Shown here: positions 17,003 through 26,476 of the stretch, in pieces
Layout: every line of letters starts with the position of its first letter
Position numbering within the stretch: position 1 is the first letter of the stretch
Assembly (NCBI GenBank): GCA_017430325.1
Contig: JAFRNE010000004.1
Location: forward strand, 62,001-126,000
DNA length: 64,000 nt
Reading direction: 5' to 3'
Source of the DNA: Eubacterium sp.
GTDB taxonomy: Bacteria > Bacillota > Clostridia > Lachnospirales > Lachnospiraceae
Notes under the pieces: generated by a model
What the model was told of the DNA's origin: nothing
Database searches by the model: none
What the model saw: only the letters and a program-made list of their open reading frames with translations
Made by a program: the position numbers and the translations under genes

Positions 17003-19372
17003 TTAGTGTCCCTCCTTAATCGCTTTAATTTCCGCTTTAAGTTCCTCAATCTCTCTCTGTTGCATCTGTATCATTTTTATCATATAAGGTATAAACTTGA
17101 AGTAATCTACTGATATTAAAGGCTCACTCATCGGATTATCGTCATCAGCGTTCTTTACTGCTTCAAGCACCTTTTCTTCATCGTAGTATTCAGGAATATT
17201 AACCACACTCGGAATGATATTTATAACATCCTCTGCAATCACTCCGAATTGCCCTTTTTCTCTACCCTTATCGCCAAAGCCTTCTTTATAGTCAAATGAT
17301 TTAATCTCAACATCAAGAATCTTTTTTGCTTCATCCTCTGTAATATCTTCTATATTCTCTTTATAGGCTCTGGATGAAGAAGCCGCCGCACCGATAGCAC
17401 TTCGGAAGTTGGCGGCTGAGGATACCCAGTATGTTTGCGAGCCGTTCTTGGCTATAGTAAGTCCTAACTGATTATTTACTGAGCCGCCTGATGTAGTCTT
17501 GTCATAGCATTGTAATACTATATTGGTTGCACCTGCTGAATTGCCATAACAGTTTGTTCTGCCTATCATAGTGTTGTCACTTCCAAGATGATAGAACGCT
17601 CCTGCTGATGTATTTGCAGATAATCCGTTAGTGCTTGATGTGGTCAGCGTCCATTGCGTATTCCTTGTTTGGATAAGAGCCTCACCCGACTTTGATACCG
17701 TGAGATTGCCTGTCATGGTATCGCCTGCTTTAGCAACATAGCTGCTTGTATTTGCTGTTGCCATGCTTCCCAAGCCAAGCGCACTTCTCCAAGCGGCAGG
17801 ATCTGAAAGCTCTATGTATTTTTCTCCTGCCGTATCAATCAACATATTAATTGAATTGTAATAGGTCGTTCCGCTTACTACTCGCTGTGTTTCGACCTGT
17901 AGACCCTGTTTACCACCTGTGTATTTCATGACTCTTACGTGCGCTATGTTTACACTTGCGGAATCATACATTATAAAGCCTTTGCCCCAAACGGTAGAGG
18001 ATGGATTTGAACCAGAAGTGATGTTGTTGTCCTTAACAACCACCTGCGTATTATTCATCGTAAGCGTTCCTGTCATGGTGTCACCAGATTCGGCGACATA
18101 ACTACTCGTTGCCGCATATGCCATTGATCCAAGACCATGAACCTTGACACTCTGCGCACTTCCACCACTCGGTGTTACTTGGAATGCTCCGTTGGTAGTA
18201 CCTTCTGCAAAGGTATAAGTTGTATCACTTGGTATTGTTGGTTTGTTTTTAATGTAATCAACAGATGTATTATCGCTCTGTGCCCAATCACTCTGAATTT
18301 GACCACTTGGGATTGTCGGCTTATCACTCAAGTCATTATAACTTCCGCTTGTGGCTACTGTCGCAAGGTCTGCCGTGTCTGCTTTGTCCGATAGCAGTGC
18401 ATCAACCTCATCATCGGAATAAGTTTCTGACTTAGCATATACATCACTTGCATTGGCTTTAGCAGAGAGCAAAGTGTCAGCTTCGGTCTTGGTGTACACG
18501 CTGTTAGCATTTGCCTTGCTCTGCAGAGCCGTGTCTACTTCGGTCTTAGTATAGTAGTTGGCTTGCAGTACTGCCGTAGTGGTGTAATCGTCAAGGGCAT
18601 TAATGACGTAGCTTTGTGTGGCATAGTCTGATAAATCTATCTGCGCCACTTTGTTCTCATCGACTACTGATGTACCATTGACTTTTACATCGTCAACGTT
18701 TCCACCGCCACCGCCGCCAGAACCCTCGTTGAGTAGTCCTGTGACTTTAATCCTCCACTTATCCTGTCCGTTATACATGATCCTTGGTGCTGTTAAATAC
18801 TCCAAGAGGTATGTATGCATATATTGTGCTAAAACCTTATATCCTGCCTCTGTTGGGTGGATATCATCGCTTGAGAGGTAAGCAGGATTGCTCCTCATAA
18901 CATCCTTCATCTCTTCTAGCACTCTGTATCCGTAAAGGTTGCCATACTGAATGTAATAGTTGATTGAGGTTATTACGTCTGCTTGGTACTGATTTGTTGT
19001 CCATCCGACAGGCGCGATCCATAACTTAGCATTAGGATATTTTTGATTGGCTACTGTCTTAAATTCCGCAATAGCCGCCTGTACTCCAGACAGATAACCA
19101 TGATCGTTGTAACCACCCACTACCAAGATATCTGTTATAGATGCCTTATCTGATATGGTATTATCAAGAGCATTTAATAAGTTGATAAACTGAAAGTCGG
19201 TCTTTGCAAATCCGTAACCACCGATAGCTGACTCAAAGTATCCATCCCATTCTGAGCCATACCATGACACGAAGTAATCAAGCCATGAGTCGATAGTTCC
19301 TCCACCGCCTGTGATGCCTACTGTGTAGCTGTCACCTATTACTATGAATTTGTGTCCGTTTAATGCACTCAT
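17003..19372 (-). CDS. Tail fibre with N-terminal SGNH hydrolase and C-terminal S74 chaperone
   Basis: Residues 1-195 form an SGNH/GDSL esterase: GDSYT (block I Ser near 13), a Gly in GGYGF, GGYND (block III Asn) and DDIHPTEAG (block V Asp and His). The middle is a run of fibre repeats (YTKTEVDTAL, YTKTEADTLL, then GDTMTG and YVAKAGDTMTGN motifs). The C-terminus, from SRAYKENIEDITEDEAKK, is a peptidase S74 intramolecular chaperone that trimerises and then cleaves itself off, ending in a coiled coil. The hydrolase probably removes acyl groups from host surface polysaccharide during adsorption. It sits at the end of the tail module. Confidence 0.92.
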   Translation of the reverse strand: MSALNGHKFIVIGDSYTVGITGGGGTIDSWLDYFVSWYGSEWDGYFESAIGGYGFAKTDFQFINLLNALDNTISDKASITDILVVGGYNDHGYLSGVQAAIAEFKTVANQKYPNAKLWIAPVGWTTNQYQADVITSINYYIQYGNLYGYRVLEEMKDVMRSNPAYLSSDDIHPTEAGYKVLAQYMHTYLLEYLTAPRIMYNGQDKWRIKVTGLLNEGSGGGGGGNVDDVKVNGTSVVDENKVAQIDLSDYATQSYVINALDDYTTTAVLQANYYTKTEVDTALQSKANANSVYTKTEADTLLSAKANASDVYAKSETYSDDEVDALLSDKADTADLATVATSGSYNDLSDKPTIPSGQIQSDWAQSDNTSVDYIKNKPTIPSDTTYTFAEGTTNGAFQVTPSGGSAQSVKVHGLGSMAYAATSSYVAESGDTMTGTLTMNNTQVVVKDNNITSGSNPSSTVWGKGFIMYDSASVNIAHVRVMKYTGGKQGLQVETQRVVSGTTYYNSINMLIDTAGEKYIELSDPAAWRSALGLGSMATANTSSYVAKAGDTMTGNLTVSKSGEALIQTRNTQWTLTTSSTNGLSANTSAGAFYHLGSDNTMIGRTNCYGNSAGATNIVLQCYDKTTSGGSVNNQLGLTIAKNGSQTYWVSSAANFRSAIGAAASSSRAYKENIEDITEDEAKKILDVEIKSFDYKEGFGDKGREKGQFGVIAEDVINIIPSVVNIPEYYDEEKVLEAVKNADDDNPMSEPLISVDYFKFIPYMIKMIQMQQREIEELKAEIKAIKEGH

Positions 19373-19374
19373 AT

Positions 19375-20793
19375 TTACTCCCCATCGTCAAAACTGAGAA
19401 CATAGGTTACTTTCATTGTCTTTTCTGCTGTCTTAACAACAGGCGATTGCAGGTTGTTGATCGTGGCAAGGTAGTTTGTAGTCTTATATAGCTGTCCGTT
19501 ACCCATGTATGCGTTGGTCAGAGGATTGTCCGATAAGAACTGATAGCTTGCGGTATTGTTTCCTGAATTCCTCCAAAGGTTAGCGTAATACACCTTGCGC
19601 TCTCCGATATCTACCTTAACGCTGTCACCAAAAGCCACTCCCTGTTCCGGGTACACCAAGTCAAACGCACCTGCTCCGAGGTCGCTGTGTGTGACATCAG
19701 CTTGATTAGTTACATCAACAAACCATGTTCCTGTGTTATCGGCAACCATAAGGACGTTACCTACAAGTATGAGGTTATTAGGTATAAAATCTATGTTTCC
19801 GTCACTTGGATTAGCCACGGAGTAATAACTTGCTGAATTATCCGAATTAATGCGCACAACATGAATATTGGAATTAGCATTCCACCTAATATATGAACCG
19901 CCTGTACTCGCAAAGCCTACTGCGAGATAGTATGTATCTCCAACCTTGCCATAGAGCTGTGCATTGCCATGATTAAGTGCTGTTACAAAGGCACTTGCCA
20001 AAGATACCTCAACCTCTGTCGTAGGAATGTACTCAAATCCTGCGCCAAATCTCATGTCGAGCTTCTTAATCGGCATCTTGTATGTTACAAATTTGAGCTT
20101 TCCGGTTTCGCTCATATGCTCGTTTTCGTAGCCTGTTGTGCGTATTAGGCTATGCTCATCAATCATCGTGATTGTGTTAGAAGTCCTTGATGCACGAAGG
20201 ATGCGATTTGCTTGGTAATTGCCACCATCTATCGAAATGCCTTGAGGAGTTCCTGCAAGCGAATAATCATTTCTCCTGTATGTTGAGCTTCTTGGGAATG
20301 ACTTTCCGCTGTTAGCATTACCCTCACCGATGTATCCATGATTTGCAGATGTAAGGCAAGCACACTTGATCTGCTGATTATGCTCTGTATCGCAGTTAGC
20401 CTGTGATGTTCCAAATGACCAAACCATGACACACTTGCCATCGCTCGTCCAATGGCTCTCTACTTGGTCATATGTTCCCATTTCGGTTACTTCGGACTCG
20501 CTACCGCTTGAGTGACCATAAGCACCATTGCCGACCATCTTTACTCCAGACGGACAAATGATATTGTCTGCGCTCTCTGTAAGCTCGGTATCAAGCAGGA
20601 GCAGACCGCCAAGAAGCCTTGGGATGAGGTTGTTTCGTATATCTTCAGTATAGATTGGAGATGTATTAAATACTCCTACGTCCTGAAGGTAATAGTTAAG
20701 AGCATTCGTAACCATGTTGTCATTTTCGTACTTCTCAACCTCGCCTGTATGAATATTAGTTAATTCAATCGTTGAATGTCCGTGAATCTTCAT
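19375..20793 (-). CDS. Tail-associated structural protein, 472 residues
   Basis: The protein (MKIHGHSTIELTNIHTGEVE...) is rich in Ser, Thr, Asn and Gly, with predicted beta structure throughout and no membrane segment, and resembles receptor-binding or baseplate proteins by composition. Two bases separate it from the downstream SGNH fibre gene, so they are translated together. I cannot name the family; the position between two fibre genes supports a role in the tail tip or host recognition. Confidence 0.7.
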   Translation of the reverse strand: MKIHGHSTIELTNIHTGEVEKYENDNMVTNALNYYLQDVGVFNTSPIYTEDIRNNLIPRLLGGLLLLDTELTESADNIICPSGVKMVGNGAYGHSSGSESEVTEMGTYDQVESHWTSDGKCVMVWSFGTSQANCDTEHNQQIKCACLTSANHGYIGEGNANSGKSFPRSSTYRRNDYSLAGTPQGISIDGGNYQANRILRASRTSNTITMIDEHSLIRTTGYENEHMSETGKLKFVTYKMPIKKLDMRFGAGFEYIPTTEVEVSLASAFVTALNHGNAQLYGKVGDTYYLAVGFASTGGSYIRWNANSNIHVVRINSDNSASYYSVANPSDGNIDFIPNNLILVGNVLMVADNTGTWFVDVTNQADVTHSDLGAGAFDLVYPEQGVAFGDSVKVDIGERKVYYANLWRNSGNNTASYQFLSDNPLTNAYMGNGQLYKTTNYLATINNLQSPVVKTAEKTMKVTYVLSFDDGE

Positions 20794-20802
20794 TTTGCCC
20801 TC

Positions 20803-21738
20803 CTATGAATTAATGCCGAGTGCGGTCTGCAAATCGGTAATCTGCTGTGCTGATAGCTGTGTAAAGTCTAACTTGTCAACGGATACCTCTGCGTAGGTCT
20901 TGCTCATGTATTTGATCTGCGAAGGATAAACTCCTCCAGTATCGAGCGTTATGTCCTCAATTACTGTGTTCCAACCATGAGCATTAATTACAAGATAATA
21001 AGTTCCTGTTAAATTTGATACGTCTACAGAACCTTCATACGTGTGATTTGCAAGATTCATATCTTCAACAGCTGCCCACCTAGAATCTGTTTTAGTTATT
21101 ACTTGAACAGCTGTCGGGGCTGCAATCTGTAAACCGATCTGAAGGTTCCAATTGGCTGACATCGCCTGAGATACTGTTCCGTCATAACACTGACCATTTG
21201 TGGCGGTAAATTTAATCGTACTATAATCTGTAACGTCTATTGGCGTTGTATAGTAAAATGTACATCCAATACTAGAGCCACCAGACCATGATACATTTGT
21301 TTCGGTTGATGATGTAGCTACTACACCCATTGCTCCCTCTCGAAATGCTGTTAAATTTGACATATCAAGAGGGGTAGATGTTCCGCCGCCTGATCCCGCA
21401 GGAATGAATCGTATAGTTCCATCGTTCTTTTGCTGTTCAGTAAGCTCGTTATACTCAGCAAGCGTCATTTCATCCGTACCTGCTCCTCCACCGCCACCGC
21501 CGCTTGGAGTATCCCAGGTGCCATCGCCCTTGAGGTACTTGTCTTTGTCGGCTATCGTAGGAGCAGGAACATTGCCAACAGTTCCGTTAGCAAGGCTTGT
21601 TGCTCCTGTAAAGGTTTCGGTCTCGTTCTGGTGCATCTGCGCATCAATCATATCAAGGTTGGTATTCCAAACCCCTACGTTGTAGTTTTCTGTAGATGCA
21701 GGCTTGGTTAGGTTATAATATGCTGTTCCTGTTGCCAT
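20803..21738 (-). CDS. Tail fibre-like protein with a Gly-rich hinge
   Basis: The 311-residue protein opens with ATGTAYYNLTKPASTENYNV and a segment like those of many Firmicutes tail fibres (NTNLDMIDAQMHQNE). A GDGTWDTPSGGGGGG hinge near residues 72-87 is followed by a beta-rich domain, and the C-terminus carries DKLDFTQLSAQQITDLQTAL, a short helical segment common at fibre ends. It is a probable part of the receptor-binding apparatus, between the tail tip gene and the 472-residue protein. Confidence 0.75.
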   Translation of the reverse strand: MATGTAYYNLTKPASTENYNVGVWNTNLDMIDAQMHQNETETFTGATSLANGTVGNVPAPTIADKDKYLKGDGTWDTPSGGGGGGAGTDEMTLAEYNELTEQQKNDGTIRFIPAGSGGGTSTPLDMSNLTAFREGAMGVVATSSTETNVSWSGGSSIGCTFYYTTPIDVTDYSTIKFTATNGQCYDGTVSQAMSANWNLQIGLQIAAPTAVQVITKTDSRWAAVEDMNLANHTYEGSVDVSNLTGTYYLVINAHGWNTVIEDITLDTGGVYPSQIKYMSKTYAEVSVDKLDFTQLSAQQITDLQTALGINS

Positions 21739-21749
21739 TTCCTTCCTCC

Positions 21750-23543
21750 TTATCCATAAATGAACAGGTTGTTAATCTGAGCATGTGTATAATCAGAAAG
21801 CTCCTGATGTGTTTTCTGGCTCATCATGTCCTTATCAATCAAAAGCATGTCAGAGAATCCTTCTAATTCCATCCCGCCAAGATCTATTTCATCAAGTGTT
21901 TCTGTATTTGCCGGATTGTATGGAGTATCAAGCCATGCGTTTACTACATCGGTCATATTATCGTCTACACTAAAATCGCCAAGTGTAACTTCTTCAATTA
22001 CTTCCTCAAAATCAATGAAGCCTGACCACTCATCTGTAGCTGCCAATCCCTGTCCACTAATAGCCGCTTCTACGCCATTAACCGGAATATGAATATCACC
22101 ACCATTTGCGGTTAATGTTACAGTAAACTTTGTCAGCTCAGCATCACCAATACGGATGTGATAGAGAAGATGCAGTATATGGTCCCCATCTACCCACGTC
22201 TCCACAGGATGCCTCTCTTGCACTTCAGAATAGTTGATGTAATAAGTTACTGTTCCAACTATGTCATTGTAATTAATACCACTTACTGTACTGTCTGCTT
22301 CAAGCATAACCTCGGCCTGAAACATGACCACGGTTGCTTTCAGTGAAGCAAATCGTAAGTCAATTATTGTTTTTGTTCTGGTGTCTTTGATTACAATGTC
22401 ATCGGAATTTGTATAAAAATAATACTGAATTACGTTTTGATTCTGATTGTTAAGGAGTCCTTGTATCTGCTTATCTGTTTTACTCTTTGCATTAGCTACA
22501 TCCGGATTTTTGCCGACTCCTTCTGCTGTATAGTTGTTATGTAAGTTATACGAGTATCTTTGAATTACGAAGTGTTTGGTATTATCTCCCAGGCCCCCTG
22601 AAAGAGTTATTACATCTCCCAGATCATAGGCAGGATCCCCAAGCATTGTCACGCTGAACGGAACATATGCCGTTGCTGACAGGCTGTTTAATATTGCTCT
22701 TGCCATCCTGTCCTTTGTTACAGGAAGTCCATATTGCATAAACGGATTAGATCCAAGATTGTATGTCAGATAAATATCTGGTTCTGTACCATAGTATTTT
22801 GTTTGCTTCGTTGCAATATCAACTACTGACAAACCGCTATATCTTGATTCATAGTCCGAAAACATAGCATCAAGGAATCTGTTCTCTGCTCCTATATCAT
22901 CTATTGATGTCATTCCATATGGTTTCAGATAAATTCTTCCTACTCTGTCAACCAAGACTATTGATGCCAGTGTCTGGGCCAGCCATGATATCATGTCTCT
23001 GAAGGTTTCAATATCATTTTCCGCCCATAATCCAAGCGTTTCTGTACCATTTGGAAGAGCCTCAACTTCTTCTTCTGTCATCCCTAAAGTTAATCCGCAC
23101 ATTGTACAGATATTCGACAGAATCCCATAAGCCGTTCCGCTAGTTGCGTTGAAAGTTGCTGTTTTGTCCAGCTTACTCATATTATCGTAGGCTACTACGC
23201 TGACTCCATCTGCAGACCATACAGCTTCTGCTATAGTGAATACGCCAAGTGGCACTTCTTCTCTTGTATTATCCGGGAATACTCTTATATGGTAAGGTGT
23301 AATAACCTTACCTACCCATTCATATCTATTAATGTTAACATTTTGAAATGTTGCCTGCAGTTCACCAATGTAGGCTGCTCCAAGTAGAATTTCATCATTA
23401 TCTACACATTGATTAGTAATTGATAAGCTTCCGCCAACCAAGTTATCTTCGTTAAAAGCCACACCACTAATCAATCCACGAAGCGATAACCTTGCTACAG
23501 GCTCTTTCATGTCTAATTTATACTTATTCGATACGGAGTACAT
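21750..23543 (-). CDS. Tail tip / minor structural protein (Tal-like)
   Basis: The 597-residue protein lies directly downstream of the distal tail gene, where the tail-associated hub protein is normally encoded. The N-terminal part (residues 1-330) resembles phage minor structural proteins that form the hub: a two-domain beta region with LGVFTIAEAVWSADGVSVVA and YDNMSKLDKTA, then LGDVITLSGGLGDNTKHFVI. The C-terminal part is a separate beta-rich region ending with SQKTHQELSDYTHAQIN. No lysin motif is seen. Confidence 0.75.
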   Translation of the reverse strand: MYSVSNKYKLDMKEPVARLSLRGLISGVAFNEDNLVGGSLSITNQCVDNDEILLGAAYIGELQATFQNVNINRYEWVGKVITPYHIRVFPDNTREEVPLGVFTIAEAVWSADGVSVVAYDNMSKLDKTATFNATSGTAYGILSNICTMCGLTLGMTEEEVEALPNGTETLGLWAENDIETFRDMISWLAQTLASIVLVDRVGRIYLKPYGMTSIDDIGAENRFLDAMFSDYESRYSGLSVVDIATKQTKYYGTEPDIYLTYNLGSNPFMQYGLPVTKDRMARAILNSLSATAYVPFSVTMLGDPAYDLGDVITLSGGLGDNTKHFVIQRYSYNLHNNYTAEGVGKNPDVANAKSKTDKQIQGLLNNQNQNVIQYYFYTNSDDIVIKDTRTKTIIDLRFASLKATVVMFQAEVMLEADSTVSGINYNDIVGTVTYYINYSEVQERHPVETWVDGDHILHLLYHIRIGDAELTKFTVTLTANGGDIHIPVNGVEAAISGQGLAATDEWSGFIDFEEVIEEVTLGDFSVDDNMTDVVNAWLDTPYNPANTETLDEIDLGGMELEGFSDMLLIDKDMMSQKTHQELSDYTHAQINNLFIYG

Positions 23544-23554
23544 ATTTGCCCTCC

Positions 23555-23914
23555 TTAGAATTCAGTTAAACTAAAGCCAACCACCCAAAGTCCTGTAGTA
23601 TTCGGTACATTGTCCGAATACTGCTGAAATGATGCTGCGAAGTCCCTCATCCTTACTTTGCGAAGACCTGTGGCATCCGTTAAAGGATCATAGGTCTGAA
23701 GGAACATATAAGGCTGTTGGCTCAGTTCAAAGAGCTGATGATAGAGCCTTGATGAGCAATTAAACTGTGTAGTGACAGACAACTTATTCTGCCTCACCAC
23801 GTTGACAAGGTCTGTTCCTGCCTCAGAAGTATTGGTGTTCTCGATAACACCATATGACTCGTCCCATTGAGTAGGCTTTGGTAAGGTTACACCACCAAGT
23901 GTTCTTGTGACCAT
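23555..23914 (-). CDS. Distal tail-region minor structural protein
   Basis: A 119-residue beta-rich protein (MVTRTLGGVTLPKPTQWDES...) encoded between the tape measure and the tail hub, the place of distal tail proteins. It is shorter than Dit of lactococcal phages (about 250 residues). The start is taken as the second of two ATGs, six bases after AGGAGG. Its start codon overlaps the tape measure stop. Confidence 0.65.
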   Translation of the reverse strand: MVTRTLGGVTLPKPTQWDESYGVIENTNTSEAGTDLVNVVRQNKLSVTTQFNCSSRLYHQLFELSQQPYMFLQTYDPLTDATGLRKVRMRDFAASFQQYSDNVPNTTGLWVVGFSLTEF

Positions 23915-26445
23915 CATCTGCCTCCTGTTCTGTAGTTATATCTGTTAATCGCTGAAATGACCTGCCTGTCGAAGGTCTGTCCGTTCAGCTGCTGATTAAT
24001 GGTGATTGTTGCTCCGCTCTGCATTGCCGTGATGATCTGATTCAGCTGTGGTCGGTAATCAATCTGTGGAGTCTGCATCGCAAGTGATGACTTCATCGAA
24101 TTTGCAACCGCATCAATCCACTTCTTATTCTTATCAAGAGGTACAACCGCCTCTGCTCCGTTACCTTCCAAGAAGCCTATCTGTCCCTTCTTAAGAACAC
24201 CACCTTGCTCCATCTGAACAACTTCAAGCTTCTTAATCTTCGGAATCGATACACCTGGTATCTTGTTGATAATCTTAATCGCTCCATTAATCAGAGAGAT
24301 GAATCCATTGATGATTCCGATCGCACCTGAGAGTACGGAATTGATTACGTTCTTAACCGCTCCACCAACCGCATCACCTACCGCAGTTCCCACTTCGGTG
24401 AAGATTGAAACGATTTTGTCCCATACTCCTTGGAAGAAGTCTCCCAAAGCTCCAAAGATGCTTGTTATTGCATCATAGGCAGCTTGAAATCTCTCGCTGA
24501 ACCAATCGCCGATTCCGGCAAAGAAGCCTGTGATTGCATTCCATGCATCTGAAGCAATTTGGCATATTCCATCCCATATGTCTTTAAAGAACTGCTTTAT
24601 TGAATCCCAAGCTTCACTCCAGAAGTTCACGAACTCCTCAATGAGTCCACTCAGCATATCAACAAAGTCATTCCATGCATCACCGATTGCTGTGATGATG
24701 CTCAACATGAAGTCGCAGAAGCCTTTCCATATCTCCTTTGCGACCTCTACAATGGCATCCCAATTTTTGATAACCATGATGATTGCTGTAATAGCAAGCA
24801 CAACCGCTGCTATAGGAGCAAGTGAAGCCGTTAGTGCTGTACCCATTCCGGTAATTGCCGGAATTAATGTTCCGGTAATAAACGTCGCACATGCGGATAT
24901 GATACCTATTAATCCTTTGATGCCTCCGACCACCTTACCGATGATCACCAGTGCAGGACCAAGGATTGCTATAAATGCTGCAACCTTTAATATAATCTGC
25001 TGAACGTTCGGATCGAGGTTCTTCCACCATTTCGCGAAATCCTTCAGCTTGTCCGATGCCTTCTTAATGATCGGAGCGAGGCTTTCACTGATGCTCTTTC
25101 CAACTTCCTTCAGAGCATTTTTCATATTATTGGTAGCAACCTTAACCTGACCGCTACCATCCTCAAGGTTTTCATATGTATCAGCAACAGAGTCAGTCGC
25201 ATCAGCCAGAACGGTTGCACTATGCGCCACTTCCTTGAAATCAAGGGATCCATTCTTAAGAGCTCCATAGATCTGATCTCCTGACTTGCCAAAAAGGTCA
25301 TATGCATAAGTCAGACCATCCATGTCATTTGTTCCATTTAGGATAGCATCCTGCAACTCACCAAGAGCTGTATTTAGATCTTTGCCTTCTTTGGTTGCAT
25401 TCTTCAGGGCTTTTCTCATACCCTGCATAACCGTTTCGCTATTGGCTCCCGATTTTTCCAGCTGACCCATAAAAGATACACTCTGCCAGAGTGACATACC
25501 CATTTCATCAAAGGCAGTTGCATTCTGTACAAGTCCATCTTCAAGCTTATCAACCGATACACCGGTCTGCTGTGCTGTTTTATTAAGCACGTTAAGCAGT
25601 GTTCCTGCTGATTTACTATCCTTTCCATATGCTGCAAGAGCTTTCTGGACTTTATCAATTGAATTTGATACATCCGTATCATTTAAATCTGCAAACTTAA
25701 CAAACTGCGTTGAAAGATATTCCAGTTCGTCTCCGGTTGCACCAAACTTGGTATTAACCTCACCTACTGCAGCCGCTGCAGTTTCAAACTCTGTTGGTAT
25801 CGATGTAGCTATTCCGGATGCAATATCTTCCATCGCTTCAAGCTCTTCGCCAGTTGCACCGGTCTTTTTTGCGACAATATCCAGTGCATCATCTACATCG
25901 TAAAATGCCTTGACAGATACTGCTCCAAAAGCAGTCACAGCTGCCGATGCAGTTTTAGTGAGCTTTTCTCCTACATCGACCAGCTTATCACTGACGCCTT
26001 TAAGCTTCTCCTGTGCCTTATCAAGTGCATCCTGAAAGGCTGCCATTTTATTACCGCCACCAAGATCCTTGATCTGATCATTGGTGTCTTTGGCCTGACT
26101 CTTCAGGTCCTTAAGCTCCGATGTTGTTTTAGCTATCTCAGCATTCATAGTGTCATACTGAGATTTTGTAATTGTTCCTTCCTCAAGAGCCTTTGCTGCT
26201 TCAGCCGCTGCTTGTTTCTCAAGCTTAAGTTTTTCTTCAGTTTGCTTAATAGCATTACTGAGGAGTTCCTGCTTAGTCTTCAGCGTTTCTACATTCTTAG
26301 GATCCAGCTTTAACGCCTGATTGACCGTCTTGAGGCTCTTCTGTGTTTCAGCAAGGCTCTTATTAACATTTCCAAGACTCTTTACAAGTCCATCAGTCTT
26401 GCCAAGTATTTCAATTGTGATTCCCTTAATGCTTCCTGATGCCAT
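23914..26445 (-). CDS. Tail tape measure protein
   Basis: The 843-residue protein sets tail length. Residues 1-150 are coiled coil (SLAETQKSLKTVNQALKLDP). Residues 170-420 match the TP901-1 core domain (EDIASGIATSIPTEFETAAA, LNKTAQQTGVSVDKLEDGL, DLFGKSGDQIYGALKNGSLD). Hydrophobic helices follow near 490-560, then Trp-rich repeats (KDIWDGICQIASDAWNAI, FFQGVWDKIVSIF) and a C-terminal QTFDRQVISAINRYNYRTGGR-like end. It is preceded by GAGGAG, immediately behind one copy of the prophage palindrome. Confidence 0.95.
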   Translation of the reverse strand: MASGSIKGITIEILGKTDGLVKSLGNVNKSLAETQKSLKTVNQALKLDPKNVETLKTKQELLSNAIKQTEEKLKLEKQAAAEAAKALEEGTITKSQYDTMNAEIAKTTSELKDLKSQAKDTNDQIKDLGGGNKMAAFQDALDKAQEKLKGVSDKLVDVGEKLTKTASAAVTAFGAVSVKAFYDVDDALDIVAKKTGATGEELEAMEDIASGIATSIPTEFETAAAAVGEVNTKFGATGDELEYLSTQFVKFADLNDTDVSNSIDKVQKALAAYGKDSKSAGTLLNVLNKTAQQTGVSVDKLEDGLVQNATAFDEMGMSLWQSVSFMGQLEKSGANSETVMQGMRKALKNATKEGKDLNTALGELQDAILNGTNDMDGLTYAYDLFGKSGDQIYGALKNGSLDFKEVAHSATVLADATDSVADTYENLEDGSGQVKVATNNMKNALKEVGKSISESLAPIIKKASDKLKDFAKWWKNLDPNVQQIILKVAAFIAILGPALVIIGKVVGGIKGLIGIISACATFITGTLIPAITGMGTALTASLAPIAAVVLAITAIIMVIKNWDAIVEVAKEIWKGFCDFMLSIITAIGDAWNDFVDMLSGLIEEFVNFWSEAWDSIKQFFKDIWDGICQIASDAWNAITGFFAGIGDWFSERFQAAYDAITSIFGALGDFFQGVWDKIVSIFTEVGTAVGDAVGGAVKNVINSVLSGAIGIINGFISLINGAIKIINKIPGVSIPKIKKLEVVQMEQGGVLKKGQIGFLEGNGAEAVVPLDKNKKWIDAVANSMKSSLAMQTPQIDYRPQLNQIITAMQSGATITINQQLNGQTFDRQVISAINRYNYRTGGR

Positions 26446-26457
26446 ATGCTACTCCTC

Positions 26458-26471
26458 TTGCGCCGGCGCAA
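26458..26471. repeat. Dispersed palindrome, copy 1
   Basis: Perfect TTGCGCCGGCGCAA in the 31-base gap before the tape measure gene; its right half abuts the GAGGAG ribosome binding site. Confidence 0.8.
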
Positions 26472-26476
26472 AACTG

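Noticed and set aside
18400-18560. Tandem repeats as a possible CRISPR array
   Set aside because: They are coding repeats of the tail fibre (YTKTE-type units) with no regular spacers. No CRISPR array was seen anywhere in the window.
17003-23543. Diversity-generating retroelement acting on the tail fibres
   Set aside because: No reverse transcriptase gene or template/variable repeat pair is present.
24530-25003. 157-codon plus-strand frame
   Set aside because: It lies antisense to the tape measure gene and has no start signal; it is an effect of the codon composition.
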